From an uncultured Collinsella sp. (GTDB taxonomy: Bacteria; Actinomycetota; Coriobacteriia; Coriobacteriales; Coriobacteriaceae): DNA of 57,208 nucleotides. Both the position numbers and the translations under genes were made by a program. Each line of letters begins with the position of its first letter. Position 1 is the stretch's first letter. This document shows, piece after piece, positions 42,489 through 51,523 of this stretch. The stretch covers positions 1 through 57,208 of the forward strand of contig CAKUGX010000001.1 of NCBI GenBank assembly GCA_934654765.1. The letters run 5' to 3'. The notes under the pieces were generated by a model that was not told the DNA's origin, did no database searches, and worked only from the letters and a program-made list of their open reading frames with translations.

Positions 42489-42916
42489 CACTGCCCTCCC
42501 TTAGCTAGCGTGCAATATGAATGGTCAAATACAGCATCGGATAATAATAGCCAATCTTATAACCACTACTTTATTGCACTAGAGTAATTGAGTCTGAACA
42601 ATATTACAAACGTACTACATCCTTCAGAAGCGAGCGCGAAATCTTTCTTGGATGTACGCATGTAATACACTCACCTTTATAGCTTCTAGAGAATAATTCC
42701 AACCTGCCAAAACCCCTGCAATACACCCGTATTGCAGGGGTTTTGCTCAAGTTTGCCCCCTGCAACTGCGTATATTCAATCTGTATACCGTTGGAGAAAT
42801 TCTACCGAGTGCCTGTTTCGCCGCATGCATTCGATACGCCGATGCCGGGCCACGGGCGGTCCGGGGCAACGTCGACAGAGTCTCTCCGGCATGGGATTCA
42901 GGAGGGAGTGAACAAC
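42489..42916. other. Intergenic region upstream of the formate hydrogenlyase operon
   Basis: 428 bases. The first 200 are AT-rich and hold the antitoxin promoter. A strong hairpin sits at 42708-42745. From about 42780 to the hydN-like start is a GC-rich leader with ATGCCGG (42840) paired to CCGGCAT (42887). That block could be a structured RNA (a molybdenum cofactor riboswitch was considered), but I cannot identify it. No sigma-54 (GG-N10-GC) promoter was found. Confidence 0.4.
42708..42745. terminator. Symmetric terminator-like hairpin
   Basis: CAAAACCCCTGCAATAC (42708-42724) and its exact complement flank an ACCC loop, giving A and T runs on both sides. It would act in either direction and insulates the toxin-antitoxin genes from the formate hydrogenlyase operon. 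Confidence 0.8.
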
Positions 42917-43435
42917 ATGGGCAATAAACGAGTCGTAGCCGATTCCTCGCGCTGCATTGGGTGCCAAACCTGTATGGCGGCGTGCATTGAGGCGCACGAC
43001 ATCCCCGGCAACATCGCCGCACCGCGCCTACGCGTGACGCGCACCTACGAGATTTCCGCACCGGTGGCCTGCCATCACTGCGAGGACGCTCCGTGCGCCA
43101 AGGCATGCCCCACGGGCGCGCTGTTCTTTGATCCAAAGAACCATCGCATCGGTGTGAACGAGGACAACTGCATCGGCTGCAAGAGCTGCGTCATGGCATG
43201 TCCCTTTGGCGCCGTGAGCGTGGCGACCACACAGGTCCCCGTCTTGATGGGCGATGTGCGCGTGGGGTCGCAGACCAAGAGCTTTGTGCTCAAGTGCGAC
43301 CTGTGCGTGGACCGTCCCGGCGGCCCGGCATGTGCCGAGGCCTGCCCGACCAAGGGCCTTTCCTTGGTGGACGAGGAGCGTCTGGCGGAGCTGACCGCCG
43401 AGCGTGCCCGCGCCACGATTGAAAACGAGGCGTAG
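42917..43435 (+). CDS. hydN: HydN-like [4Fe-4S] electron-transfer protein
   Basis: 172 residues (E. coli HydN has 175). Four Cys clusters for [4Fe-4S] centres are visible: CIGCQTCMAAC, CHHCEDAPCAKACP, CIGCKSCVMACP and CDLCVDRPGGPACAEACP. It probably carries electrons from FdhF, whose gene follows 76 bases later. The start ATG at 42917 has GGAGGGAG upstream. HycB is the functional equivalent in E. coli formate hydrogenlyase-1. Confidence 0.88.
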   Translation: MGNKRVVADSSRCIGCQTCMAACIEAHDIPGNIAAPRLRVTRTYEISAPVACHHCEDAPCAKACPTGALFFDPKNHRIGVNEDNCIGCKSCVMACPFGAVSVATTQVPVLMGDVRVGSQTKSFVLKCDLCVDRPGGPACAEACPTKGLSLVDEERLAELTAERARATIENEA

Positions 43436-43511
43436 GCAGCCGACCCAACAAGCCCAACGATTGTCAAACAAGTACCGAATAATCGGTAGCGCAGAAAGGA
43501 AGGAGGGTGTC

Positions 43512-45734
43512 ATGGAGAAGCATAAAGTGATCTGCCCGTATTGCGGCGCCGGTTGCCAGTTTAACCTCCTGGTCCAAAACGGCCAGGTCGTGGGTACCGA
43601 ACCGCTCAACGGCATCACCAATCAGGGCGAGCTGTGCCTCAAGGGCATGAGCGGCTACGACTTCATCAACGACACCAAGATCTTGACTCCTCGTGTGCTG
43701 CACCCGATGATCCGTCGCACCAAGGGCGCGGATCTTGAGCGTGTAAGCTGGGACGAGGCACTGGATTTCACCGCATCTAAGATGCAGGCCATAATTGACG
43801 AATATGGTCCTAACGCTGTCATGACCACCGGCTCCTCGCGAGGCGGCGGCAATGAGGCGAACTACGTCATGCAGAAGTTTACGCGTGCGTGCATCGGCAC
43901 CCACAGCGTGGACAACTGCGCCCGTACTTGACACGGCCCTACTGTCCTCGGTCTGATGGACACGGTTGGTTCAGGTTGCATGTCTTGCTCCATCCCCGGT
44001 ATGGAGGATGCGGGCTGCATATTCCTCTTCGGCTATAACCCTGCCGATTCGCACCCGATCGTCGCAAGGCGTATCGTGCGAGCCAAAGAAAAGGGTTGCA
44101 AGATTATCGTCGCCGACCCGCGCCATATCGAAACCGCGCGTATCGCCGACATCTACCTTCCGATCAAAAACGGTTGCAACGTGGCGTTCCTCAACGCCTT
44201 TGCCAACTGTTTGGTCAACGATGGTCTCTATGACAAGGAATTCGTCGCCGAGCACACGAACGGCTTTGACGAGTGGTGGGAGACCATTAAGAACTACACT
44301 CCCGAATCCGTACAGGACATCACGGGTGTCGAACCCGCGTTGATCCACCAAGCTGCCGAGATGTACGCCACGGCGAAGCCCTCTGCCATCATTGGCTGGG
44401 GCATGGGCGTATGCCAGCAGAAGCAGAACCTGAAGACGGTGCATACCATCGCCTCCATCGCCTGCGTTGCCGGCCAGATCGGCAAACCCAACTCCGGTCT
44501 CGCGCCCGTGCGTGGCCAGAACAACGTCCAGGGCTCCTGCGATATGGGCATGCTGCCCAACCTGTACCCTGGCTACCAAAAAGTCACCGACCCCGCCGTG
44601 CGCGCCAAGTTTGCCAAGGCTTGGGGCGTGCCCGAGGAAAAGCTCCCCTTGGAGGAGGGCTACAAGCTCACCGACCTGGGTCACCTGGTCGACGAGGGCA
44701 AGGTGCACTGCTTCTACAACTACGGCGAGGACCCGGTGCAGACCGAGCCCGATTCGGCCGGCATGCGCAAGACGCTCTCCGAGCTGGATCTGTTCATTTG
44801 CCAGGACATCTTTATGACGCAGACGACCATGCTCGCCGACGTCATCCTGCCCGCTACCTCTTGGGGCGAGCACGAGGGTGTCTTTACCGCTTCTGACCGT
44901 AGCTTCCAGCACTTCGACGCCGCGGTTCCGCCCAAGGGCGAGTGCCGTCACGACTGGGAGATCTTCGCGGACCTGTCCACGCGCATGGGCTACCCCATGC
45001 ACTACGACAACACCGAGCAGATCTGGAACGAGTGCATTAGCCTGTGCCCCAACTTTGTGGGCGCCACCTACGAGAAGATGGCCCCCGAGGGCGGTTACGC
45101 TCAGTGGCCCGTCAAGACCACCGACGTGAACGACCACGGTACGGCCGACATGTTCGCAGGCGGCAAGTTCACCACCAAGGACGGCCGCGCCAACCTGATG
45201 GCGCACGATTGGGAGGCGCCCTCCGAGCTTCCCGACGATGAGTACCCGCTCATCCTGTGCACCGTCCGCGAGGTTGGCCACTATAGCTGCCGTTCGATGA
45301 CCGGCAACTGCAAGACGCTGGCGCTGCTCGCCGACGAGCCCGGCTTTGTCCGCATGAATCCCGCGGACGCCGAGGCGCGCGGCATCAAGAACGGCGACAT
45401 CGTCTCGATCCACAGCCGCCGCGGCCAGGTATACAGCCGCGCCGACGTGAGCGACCGCATCAACAAGGGCACGGTCTACATGACCTACCAGTGGTGGATC
45501 GGTAAGTGCAACGAGCTGACTATGCACAAGGTCGACCCGGTCTCGCACACGCCCGAGGACAAGTTCTCCGCCTGCCAGGTCGATCCAATCGCAGACCAGG
45601 TTTGGGCCGAGGGCGAGGTCGAGCGTCAGTACACCGAGCTTAAGCAGGCTCTGGTGGACGCCGCCGCTCCCCAGGATGTTGAGCCTGGTGCCGCCAAGTT
45701 CGACGACGAGACGCACGTGAACCAAATCGTGTAG
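43512..45734 (+). CDS. fdhF: Formate dehydrogenase H, selenoprotein (Sec140)
   Basis: 740 residues when the TGA at 43929-43931 is read as selenocysteine. Sec140 lies in NCART-Sec-HGPTV. Numbering of the cluster ligands and Sec (Cys8, Cys11, Cys15, Cys42, then Lys44 and Sec140) is as in E. coli FdhF. The N-terminal CPYCGAGC motif binds [4Fe-4S]; the rest is a bis-MGD molybdopterin oxidoreductase with the C-terminal dinucleotide-binding domain. It oxidises formate to CO2 and feeds electrons to the hydrogenase encoded downstream. A SECIS-like hairpin follows the UGA. The start ATG follows AGGAGGG. Ordinary annotation would split it in two. Confidence 0.97.
43929..43962 (+). promoter_or_regulatory. 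Sec codon and SECIS element of fdhF
   Basis: TGA is followed 11 bases later by TGTCC (43943-43947), a loop TCGGTCTGAT and GGACA (43958-43962). The loop contains GGTCT, as in E. coli fdhF mRNA, at nearly the same distance from the UGA. This is strong support for recoding by SelB. Confidence 0.9.
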
Positions 45735-45812
45735 TCCCGTTCTCGTTGGCTTTTTGGGCCGGGCGTCCCGTACGTTCGGGCGCCCGGCCCGTTACTTTGA
45801 AAGGAAGTGGGG

Positions 45813-46430
45813 ATGAACCGCTTCATCGACATCAACCCGGAGAGGTGCATCGGCTGCGGAACATGCCAGTCTGCCTGTGCCGACGCCCACCGGATGCAGG
45901 GTCTTCAGGACACGCCGCGTCTGGCGCTCGTGAAGACCGGCGGCATTTCGGCCGCCCTTGCCTGCCACCATTGCGAGGGTGCCCCCTGCGCCGAGGTTTG
46001 CCCGGTGAACGCCATCGAGCACGATGGCGACCGCATCCACGTCAAGGAGCAGGAGTGCATCGGGTGCAGGCTGTGCGCCATCGCGTGCCCCTTCGGAGCC
46101 ATCCATCCCGATGGCACGTCTATCGCCGGTGTCGCAGGCATGTGCGACCCGACACCTTCGTATCCTAAGTCCCTGAGCAGCCTGCTCACGTGGGCGCCCG
46201 GTCAGTACACCTGCGCCGTCAAGTGCGACCTGTGTGCCTTCGACCCTGATGGCCCCCACTGCGTGGCGGCTTGCCCCACCAAGGCGCTTACCGTCATGGG
46301 CGGCGCGGCCGATCGCGAGCTCGACGAGGCCAAGCGCCTGCGTTCGATCGAGAATGGTCCGTCTGTCGACGTGGCGGCTGTGGCCCAGGGCTTGTCCGAG
46401 AAAGCAGAAGGGAGCGTAAACAATGGATAG
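45813..46430 (+). CDS. hyfA: Hydrogenase-4 iron-sulfur subunit HyfA
   Basis: 205 residues, the same length as E. coli HyfA. Cys clusters are CIGCGTCQSAC, CHHCEGAPCAEVCP, CIGCRLCAIACP and CDLCAFDPDGPHCVAACP. It links FdhF to the hydrogenase small subunit. ATG at 45813 has AAAGGAAG six bases upstream. The last 8 bases overlap hyfB. It is related to the HydN-like protein encoded upstream of fdhF. Confidence 0.88.
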   Translation: MNRFIDINPERCIGCGTCQSACADAHRMQGLQDTPRLALVKTGGISAALACHHCEGAPCAEVCPVNAIEHDGDRIHVKEQECIGCRLCAIACPFGAIHPDGTSIAGVAGMCDPTPSYPKSLSSLLTWAPGQYTCAVKCDLCAFDPDGPHCVAACPTKALTVMGGAADRELDEAKRLRSIENGPSVDVAAVAQGLSEKAEGSVNNG

Positions 46431-48441
46431 CATGACGCTGTTTATCGCATCGCTTGCCGTCTCGTGCATCGGTGCGCTCGCCTCGGTTCTGCTGATCAAG
46501 GCCGACAACGCCGCCAAGACCGCCGGCTGTCTTATCGGCGCCGTCGCCGCGGTGCTCTCCTTTGTGGCCGGCATTCAGGCCGTGCTCGGCGACGTCACGT
46601 CGGTCGACACGATCGTCTTCTTCCCGTTTGCCCATTTCCAGCTGCTGCTCAATCAGCTGTCCGGCCTGTTCGTGGCGCTCATCTCGGTGCTGGCGTTTGC
46701 TGGATCGATCTACGGTCTCAATTACTTTGATGAGTATCCGGGCAAGAAGGGCCGCGCTGGCTTCTTCTTTAACACGTTTGTCGCCTCGATGATGCTCGTC
46801 ATCACGGCCGACAATGTGTTCTGGTTCCTGGTTGCGTTTGAGCTCATGTCGCTCACCTCGTACTTCCTCGTCGTGATCGAGGAGAACGAGAACTCCATCC
46901 ACGGCGGTTGGCTCTACTTTGTGATCGCGCACGTTGGCTTTGTGCTCATCATGGCGAGCTTCCTCACCATGACCAACTTCGCCGGCGGCTCGTTTGCGTT
47001 TGCCGATTTCCGCGCCACGGAGTTTAGCCCTGTGGTCGCCTCGGTCTGCTTTGTGCTTGCCTTCTTTGGCTTTGGCGCCAAGGCCGGCATCATCCCACTG
47101 CACGGCTGGCTGCCCAAGGCGCACCCCGAGGCGCCGTCCAACGTGTCGGCCCTCATGTCCGGCGGCATGATCAAGATCGGTATCTTCGGCATCCTCAAGG
47201 TGGGCCTCGACCTGCTCTCCGCCTCGGGCGTTCAGGTCTGGTGGGGCCTCATGGTCATGGTCTTCGGTGCGATCTCGTCGGTCCTCGGCGTTGCCTTCGC
47301 TCTGCAGGAGCATGACATCAAGCGCCTGCTGGCCTACCACTCCGTCGAGAACATCGGCATCATCCTGCTCGGCGTGGGCGCCTCCATGGCCGCCATGGCG
47401 CTCGACTCGGTCGGTGTCGCCGTCCTGGCCCTGATGGCCGCCCTCTACCACACGTTTAACCACGCCATGTTTAAGGGCGAGCTGTTCTTGGGTGCCGGCG
47501 CGCTGCTGTACTCGACGGGCACGCGCAACATGGAAAAGATGGGCGGTCTGTTCCGCCGTATGCCGGCAACGGCCATCTGCTTCCTTATCGGCGCACTCGC
47601 CATCTCGGCTATTCCGCCCTTCAACGGCTTTGTTTCCGAGTGGTTTACCTACCAGTCGCTCTTTAATGCGGCTATGCAGGGTGACAAGGCCGTCATGATC
47701 GTGGCCGTGTTCGCCGCCGTCGCGCTGGCCATTACCGGTGCGCTCGCCGTCACGTGCTTCGTCAAGGCCTACGGCGTCTCCTTTGCATCCGCTCCTCGTT
47801 CCGAGGCCGCGGCCAACGCCAAGGAGGTCCCCGCTCCTATGGTGTTTGCGCAGGGCCTGCTCGCAGCCATCTGCGTCGTGCTGGGCATTGGCGCTCCCGT
47901 AATCGCGCCCGTCCTCGTCGACGTCGCCGCATCCGTGCTGCATCCCTATGGTGGCGTCTTTGCCGCTGAGGGAATGGAGCTCATGAACCAGTACTCCGGC
48001 GCTGCCACCTCCACGCCCGCGATCGCCATCGCGCTCGTGGTGCTCGTCGGCCTTGCCTGCGGTTTCCGCAAGCTCAAGACGGTCGGCAAGGTGCAGAAGT
48101 CCCAGCCGTGGGCATGCGGCTATGCTCCCAACGAGCATATGCCCGTCGTCGCCACGACCTTCGCTTCCGAGGTCTCTTGGTTTATGCAGCCCCTTTACAC
48201 GCTGCGCGACCGCTGCACGGCCATCTGCTGGTCCATCGCCCACTTTTTCCAGAAGCTCACCGGCGTGGCCGAGGCCGTGGAGCCCGTGCCCGACAAGGTT
48301 CTCGTCGATGCCCCGCATAAGGGTGTCGAGAAGCTCGCCGACCTCGCGACCAAGCTCGAGGGTGGCAACTACAGCATCTATATCTGCTACATCGTCGCGG
48401 CGCTCGTGGTGTTCCTCGTGCTCGCCGTCAAAATGGGTTAA
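46423..48441 (+). CDS. hyfB: Hydrogenase-4 membrane subunit HyfB
   Basis: 672 residues (E. coli HyfB 672), about 15 membrane helices, NuoL/Mrp antiporter-like family. The conserved proton-channel segments are visible: a GAKAGIIPLHGWLPKAHPEAPSNVSALMSG block and HDIKRLLAYHSVENIGII, plus a C-terminal extension. It is a core membrane arm subunit and a probable proton pump module. The start overlaps hyfA. Confidence 0.92.
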   Translation: MDSMTLFIASLAVSCIGALASVLLIKADNAAKTAGCLIGAVAAVLSFVAGIQAVLGDVTSVDTIVFFPFAHFQLLLNQLSGLFVALISVLAFAGSIYGLNYFDEYPGKKGRAGFFFNTFVASMMLVITADNVFWFLVAFELMSLTSYFLVVIEENENSIHGGWLYFVIAHVGFVLIMASFLTMTNFAGGSFAFADFRATEFSPVVASVCFVLAFFGFGAKAGIIPLHGWLPKAHPEAPSNVSALMSGGMIKIGIFGILKVGLDLLSASGVQVWWGLMVMVFGAISSVLGVAFALQEHDIKRLLAYHSVENIGIILLGVGASMAAMALDSVGVAVLALMAALYHTFNHAMFKGELFLGAGALLYSTGTRNMEKMGGLFRRMPATAICFLIGALAISAIPPFNGFVSEWFTYQSLFNAAMQGDKAVMIVAVFAAVALAITGALAVTCFVKAYGVSFASAPRSEAAANAKEVPAPMVFAQGLLAAICVVLGIGAPVIAPVLVDVAASVLHPYGGVFAAEGMELMNQYSGAATSTPAIAIALVVLVGLACGFRKLKTVGKVQKSQPWACGYAPNEHMPVVATTFASEVSWFMQPLYTLRDRCTAICWSIAHFFQKLTGVAEAVEPVPDKVLVDAPHKGVEKLADLATKLEGGNYSIYICYIVAALVVFLVLAVKMG

Positions 48442-48453
48442 GGAGGGGAGAGC

Positions 48454-49380
48454 ATGAACAACATCGTACTTGCCGTTCTGCAGGGCGTGGTCGTCATGGC
48501 CGTCGCTCCGTTCTTCTCCGGCCTCGGCCGCGTGATCCGCGCCAAGATGCATAACCGTCGCGGACCGAGCATCATGCAGGACTACCGCGACATCGCAAAG
48601 CTCTTTGCGCGCCCCGAGTCCCAAAGCGAAGATGCGAGCTTCGCGCTTCGCATCATGCCGCCGCTGTTCTTCGCCGTCGCCTTTATGCTTGCCATGGGCC
48701 TGCCGCTCTTTACGGCACAAAGCCCCATTCCGGTCTTTGGTGACGCCATCACCATCATGTACAGCCTGGCGCTCGCCCGCTTCTTCTTCGCCCTCTGCGG
48801 CGTCGATTCGTCGAACGCCTACGCCGGCATCGGTGGCGTCCGCGAGCTGCTCATGAGCGTGCTCATCGAGCCGTCCATGCTGCTGGCGCTGTTCGCCGCA
48901 GCCCTTGTATGCGGTTCTACCGACATCGCCACCATGGGCCAGCACATCATGACGGGTGCCGTCGATGCGCCGGTCGCCGTGATCCTTGCCGGCATCGCCT
49001 TTGCCGTTGCCTGCTATATGGAGCTGGGCAAGCTGCCGTTTGACCAGGCCGAGGCCGAGCAGGAGCTTCAGGAGGGCCCGCTTGCCGAGCTTTCCGGTCC
49101 GTCGCTTGCCATGTCCAAGCTCGCCATGTCCATGAAGCAGGTCCTTGTCGTCGCCTGGTTCTGCGCGATCTTCGTCCCCTGGGGCGAGCCTGCTGCCATC
49201 GGCGCCGCAGCTGTCCTTGGTGCCGTCATCTTCCTCGTGAAGTGCCTGATCGACTTTGTGATCTGCGGCGTGATCGAGAACTCCTGCTCGCGCTCGCGCT
49301 TTAAGGTGCTCGGCAACCAGACCTGGATCGTCGTTGGCATCGCCGTCCTGGCGTTTGTCTTCGTGGTCGTCGGCGTGTAG
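48454..49380 (+). CDS. hyfC: Hydrogenase-4 membrane subunit HyfC (NuoH-like)
   Basis: 308 residues with about eight helices, homologous to NuoH/HycD. GRVIRAKMHNRRGPSIMQDYRDIAKLF and LPFDQAEAEQELQEGP are the cytoplasmic loops that dock the NuoB- and NuoD-like subunits. The start ATG has AAGGAGGGG upstream, 12 bases after hyfB. Confidence 0.92.
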   Translation: MNNIVLAVLQGVVVMAVAPFFSGLGRVIRAKMHNRRGPSIMQDYRDIAKLFARPESQSEDASFALRIMPPLFFAVAFMLAMGLPLFTAQSPIPVFGDAITIMYSLALARFFFALCGVDSSNAYAGIGGVRELLMSVLIEPSMLLALFAAALVCGSTDIATMGQHIMTGAVDAPVAVILAGIAFAVACYMELGKLPFDQAEAEQELQEGPLAELSGPSLAMSKLAMSMKQVLVVAWFCAIFVPWGEPAAIGAAAVLGAVIFLVKCLIDFVICGVIENSCSRSRFKVLGNQTWIVVGIAVLAFVFVVVGV

Positions 49381-49395
49381 GAGAAGGGAGAAACA

Positions 49396-50853
49396 ATGTC
49401 ATTCGCAGTCAGTCTGTCCCTTCTCGGCTTGGTCGCTATCGCGGCCCCGATGGTGGCCTCGGTGCTTGTCGCCCTGTTCCCCCGTCCGTACGCCAAGTGG
49501 TTCAGCGTCTTGGGTGCTGCCGTCTCGACGGTCTGCACCATCGCCCTCGCCGCGAACTTCGCCGGCGCCGGCATGCCCGATACGCAGGTCCCCCTGATCT
49601 CGTTTGGGCAGACCCTCGTCATGGGATTCACCTTCGATCGCATGAGCACGCTGCTCGCGCCCGCCTTTGTGGGCATCGGCCTGCTCATCGTGATCTACTC
49701 GATTCCCTATATGAGCGAGAACAACCGTGAGCACCCCGATGCGCCGCGTCGTCGCTTCTATGCATACCTCGCGACCTTTATCGGTGCCATGGCCGGTCTT
49801 GTGTACAGCTCGACCCTTCTGGGCCAGCTCGTGTTCTTTGAGATCACGGGCGCGTGCTCTTGGGGCCTCATCAGCTACTACATGAGCCCCACCGCCAAGA
49901 AGGCCGGCATGAAGGCCCTCATCATCACGCATATCGGCGCGCTCGGCCTGTACCTGGGTGCCGCTATCGTGTTCGCCCACACCGGTACCTTCGCCATCAC
50001 CGCGATTGCCGGCCTGGACTCCAACCTTAAGGCCATCGTCCTTTTGCTCGTGCTGTTCGCGGCCTGGGCAAAGTCCGCACAGGTTCCCATGTACATGTGG
50101 CTGCCTTCGGCCATGGAGGCCCCCACGCCTGTCTCGGCCTACCTGCACGGCGCCTCGATGGTTAAGGTCGGCGTGTGCGTGTTCGCCCGCGCCCTTGTCT
50201 CTGCCGGTGAGGTTCCCGAGATTGTGGGCTGGGTCGCCGTTATCGACGCCATGGTCACCATGCTCTTTGGCTTCCTCATGTACCTGCCGCAAAAGGATAT
50301 GAAGCGCCTGCTGGCCTTCTCCACGATCGCTCAGCTCTCCTACGTGTTCTTTGGCCTGGGCCTTTCGGTCTTTGGCAGCCAGCTCGCCTTTGACGGCGCT
50401 GTGTGCCACATCTTTAACCATGCGTTCGCCAAGACCCTGTTCTTCCTGATCGCCGGCTCATTCTCCTTTACGCTCGGTACGCGTATGCTGCCCAAGCTGC
50501 GCGGCATCGTAAAAAAGTACCCGATCTCGGGTGTGGGCTTTGGTGTCGCGGCGCTCGCCATTGCCGGCGTGCCGCCTATGAACACGTTCTTCTCGAAGTT
50601 CCAGATCATCGCCGGCGGCTTCTCCGTCGGTGCCGGCAACGTCGCGATCTTGGTGCTCGTGTGCATCATGGTCGCCGAGACCGTCGCCACCTTTGCCTGG
50701 TTCCTCAAGTGGATGGGCTATTGCCTGCCCGGTGAGCCCAGCGAAGAGGTCGCTGCGGGAGCACCGCTCCCCAAGGCGATGGCATTCGTGTTCATCGTGC
50801 TCATCATCATGGTCATCGTCAGCGGCCCGCTTTCGGCCAGCTGGATCGGTTAG
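49396..50853 (+). CDS. hyfD: Hydrogenase-4 membrane subunit HyfD
   Basis: 485 residues (E. coli 479), NuoN/NuoL-like with about 14 helices. Conserved segments: WAKSAQVPMYMWLPSAMEAPTPVSAYLHGASMVKVGV and DMKRLLAFSTIAQLSY. This third antiporter-type subunit type is present in Hyf but not in E. coli Hyc, which fixes the operon as hydrogenase-4-like. Shine-Dalgarno GGAGAAGGGAG. Confidence 0.92.
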   Translation: MSFAVSLSLLGLVAIAAPMVASVLVALFPRPYAKWFSVLGAAVSTVCTIALAANFAGAGMPDTQVPLISFGQTLVMGFTFDRMSTLLAPAFVGIGLLIVIYSIPYMSENNREHPDAPRRRFYAYLATFIGAMAGLVYSSTLLGQLVFFEITGACSWGLISYYMSPTAKKAGMKALIITHIGALGLYLGAAIVFAHTGTFAITAIAGLDSNLKAIVLLLVLFAAWAKSAQVPMYMWLPSAMEAPTPVSAYLHGASMVKVGVCVFARALVSAGEVPEIVGWVAVIDAMVTMLFGFLMYLPQKDMKRLLAFSTIAQLSYVFFGLGLSVFGSQLAFDGAVCHIFNHAFAKTLFFLIAGSFSFTLGTRMLPKLRGIVKKYPISGVGFGVAALAIAGVPPMNTFFSKFQIIAGGFSVGAGNVAILVLVCIMVAETVATFAWFLKWMGYCLPGEPSEEVAAGAPLPKAMAFVFIVLIIMVIVSGPLSASWIG

Positions 50854-50866
50854 GAGGTAGAACGAC

Positions 50867-51520
50867 ATGGGTTATTCGATCGTCAACATCCTTGGCGGCC
50901 TTCTGATCGTCACGTCCACCATGGTGGTCATTTCCAAGAACATTAAGCACTCCATCCGCTGGTATGCGGTGCAGTCGCTGGTGCTCGTGGGCCTGCTCGC
51001 CACGCTCGGTGTCGCCACCGGCGCGCAGGAGCTCCTTATGTGGGCGGGTTCGGCCTTTATCACCAAGGTCGTCCTGGTCCCGTACATTCTCAACCGCGCG
51101 TACAAGAAGATGGGCGAGCCGAGCGACGCTTCGCTGGCTGCCGGCATTAAGCCCGCATGGGCCATCTGCATCATCGCCGTCGAGGTCGCCATCTGCTTTG
51201 CCGTCGTGACGCAGATCAGCCTGCCTACGGCCGAGGTCGCAACGCCTGCGCTCGCCATCAGCTTTGCCCACTTCTTTGTGGGCCTTACCTGCATCATCTC
51301 GCAGCGCAACATCATGAAGCAGATCTTTGGCTACTGCCTCATGGAAAACGGCAGCCACGTGACGCTGGCGCTCCTTGCGCCCACCGCTCCCGAGATCATC
51401 GAGATCGGTATCGCCACCGACGCCATCTTTGCCGTCATCATCATGTCCATCGTCGTGCGCCGCATTTGGGAAGACTCCCATTCGCTCGATTCGCACGACC
51501 TGTCCGAGCTGAGGGGGTAG
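50867..51520 (+). CDS. hyfE: Hydrogenase-4 membrane subunit HyfE
   Basis: 217 residues (E. coli 216). Six or so helices; related to NuoK/MrpC-type subunits in the C-terminal half (GYCLMENGSHVTLALLAPTAPEIIEIG). AGGAGG upstream; 13 bases after hyfD, 3 before hyfF. Confidence 0.9.
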   Translation: MGYSIVNILGGLLIVTSTMVVISKNIKHSIRWYAVQSLVLVGLLATLGVATGAQELLMWAGSAFITKVVLVPYILNRAYKKMGEPSDASLAAGIKPAWAICIIAVEVAICFAVVTQISLPTAEVATPALAISFAHFFVGLTCIISQRNIMKQIFGYCLMENGSHVTLALLAPTAPEIIEIGIATDAIFAVIIMSIVVRRIWEDSHSLDSHDLSELRG

Positions 51521-51523
51521 TCC

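Noticed and set aside
42489..42916. Sigma-54 promoter for the formate hydrogenlyase operon
   Set aside because: No TGGCAC-N5-TTGC-like element was found upstream, unlike the E. coli operons.
43404..43956. fdhF as a pseudogene split by a stop codon
   Set aside because: The stop is TGA at the exact Sec position of FdhF, with a matching SECIS-like hairpin, and both sides are intact.
46294..48945. 883-codon minus-strand reading frame opposite hyfB
   Set aside because: His/Asp/Arg-rich composition is typical of antisense frames in GC-rich membrane-protein genes.
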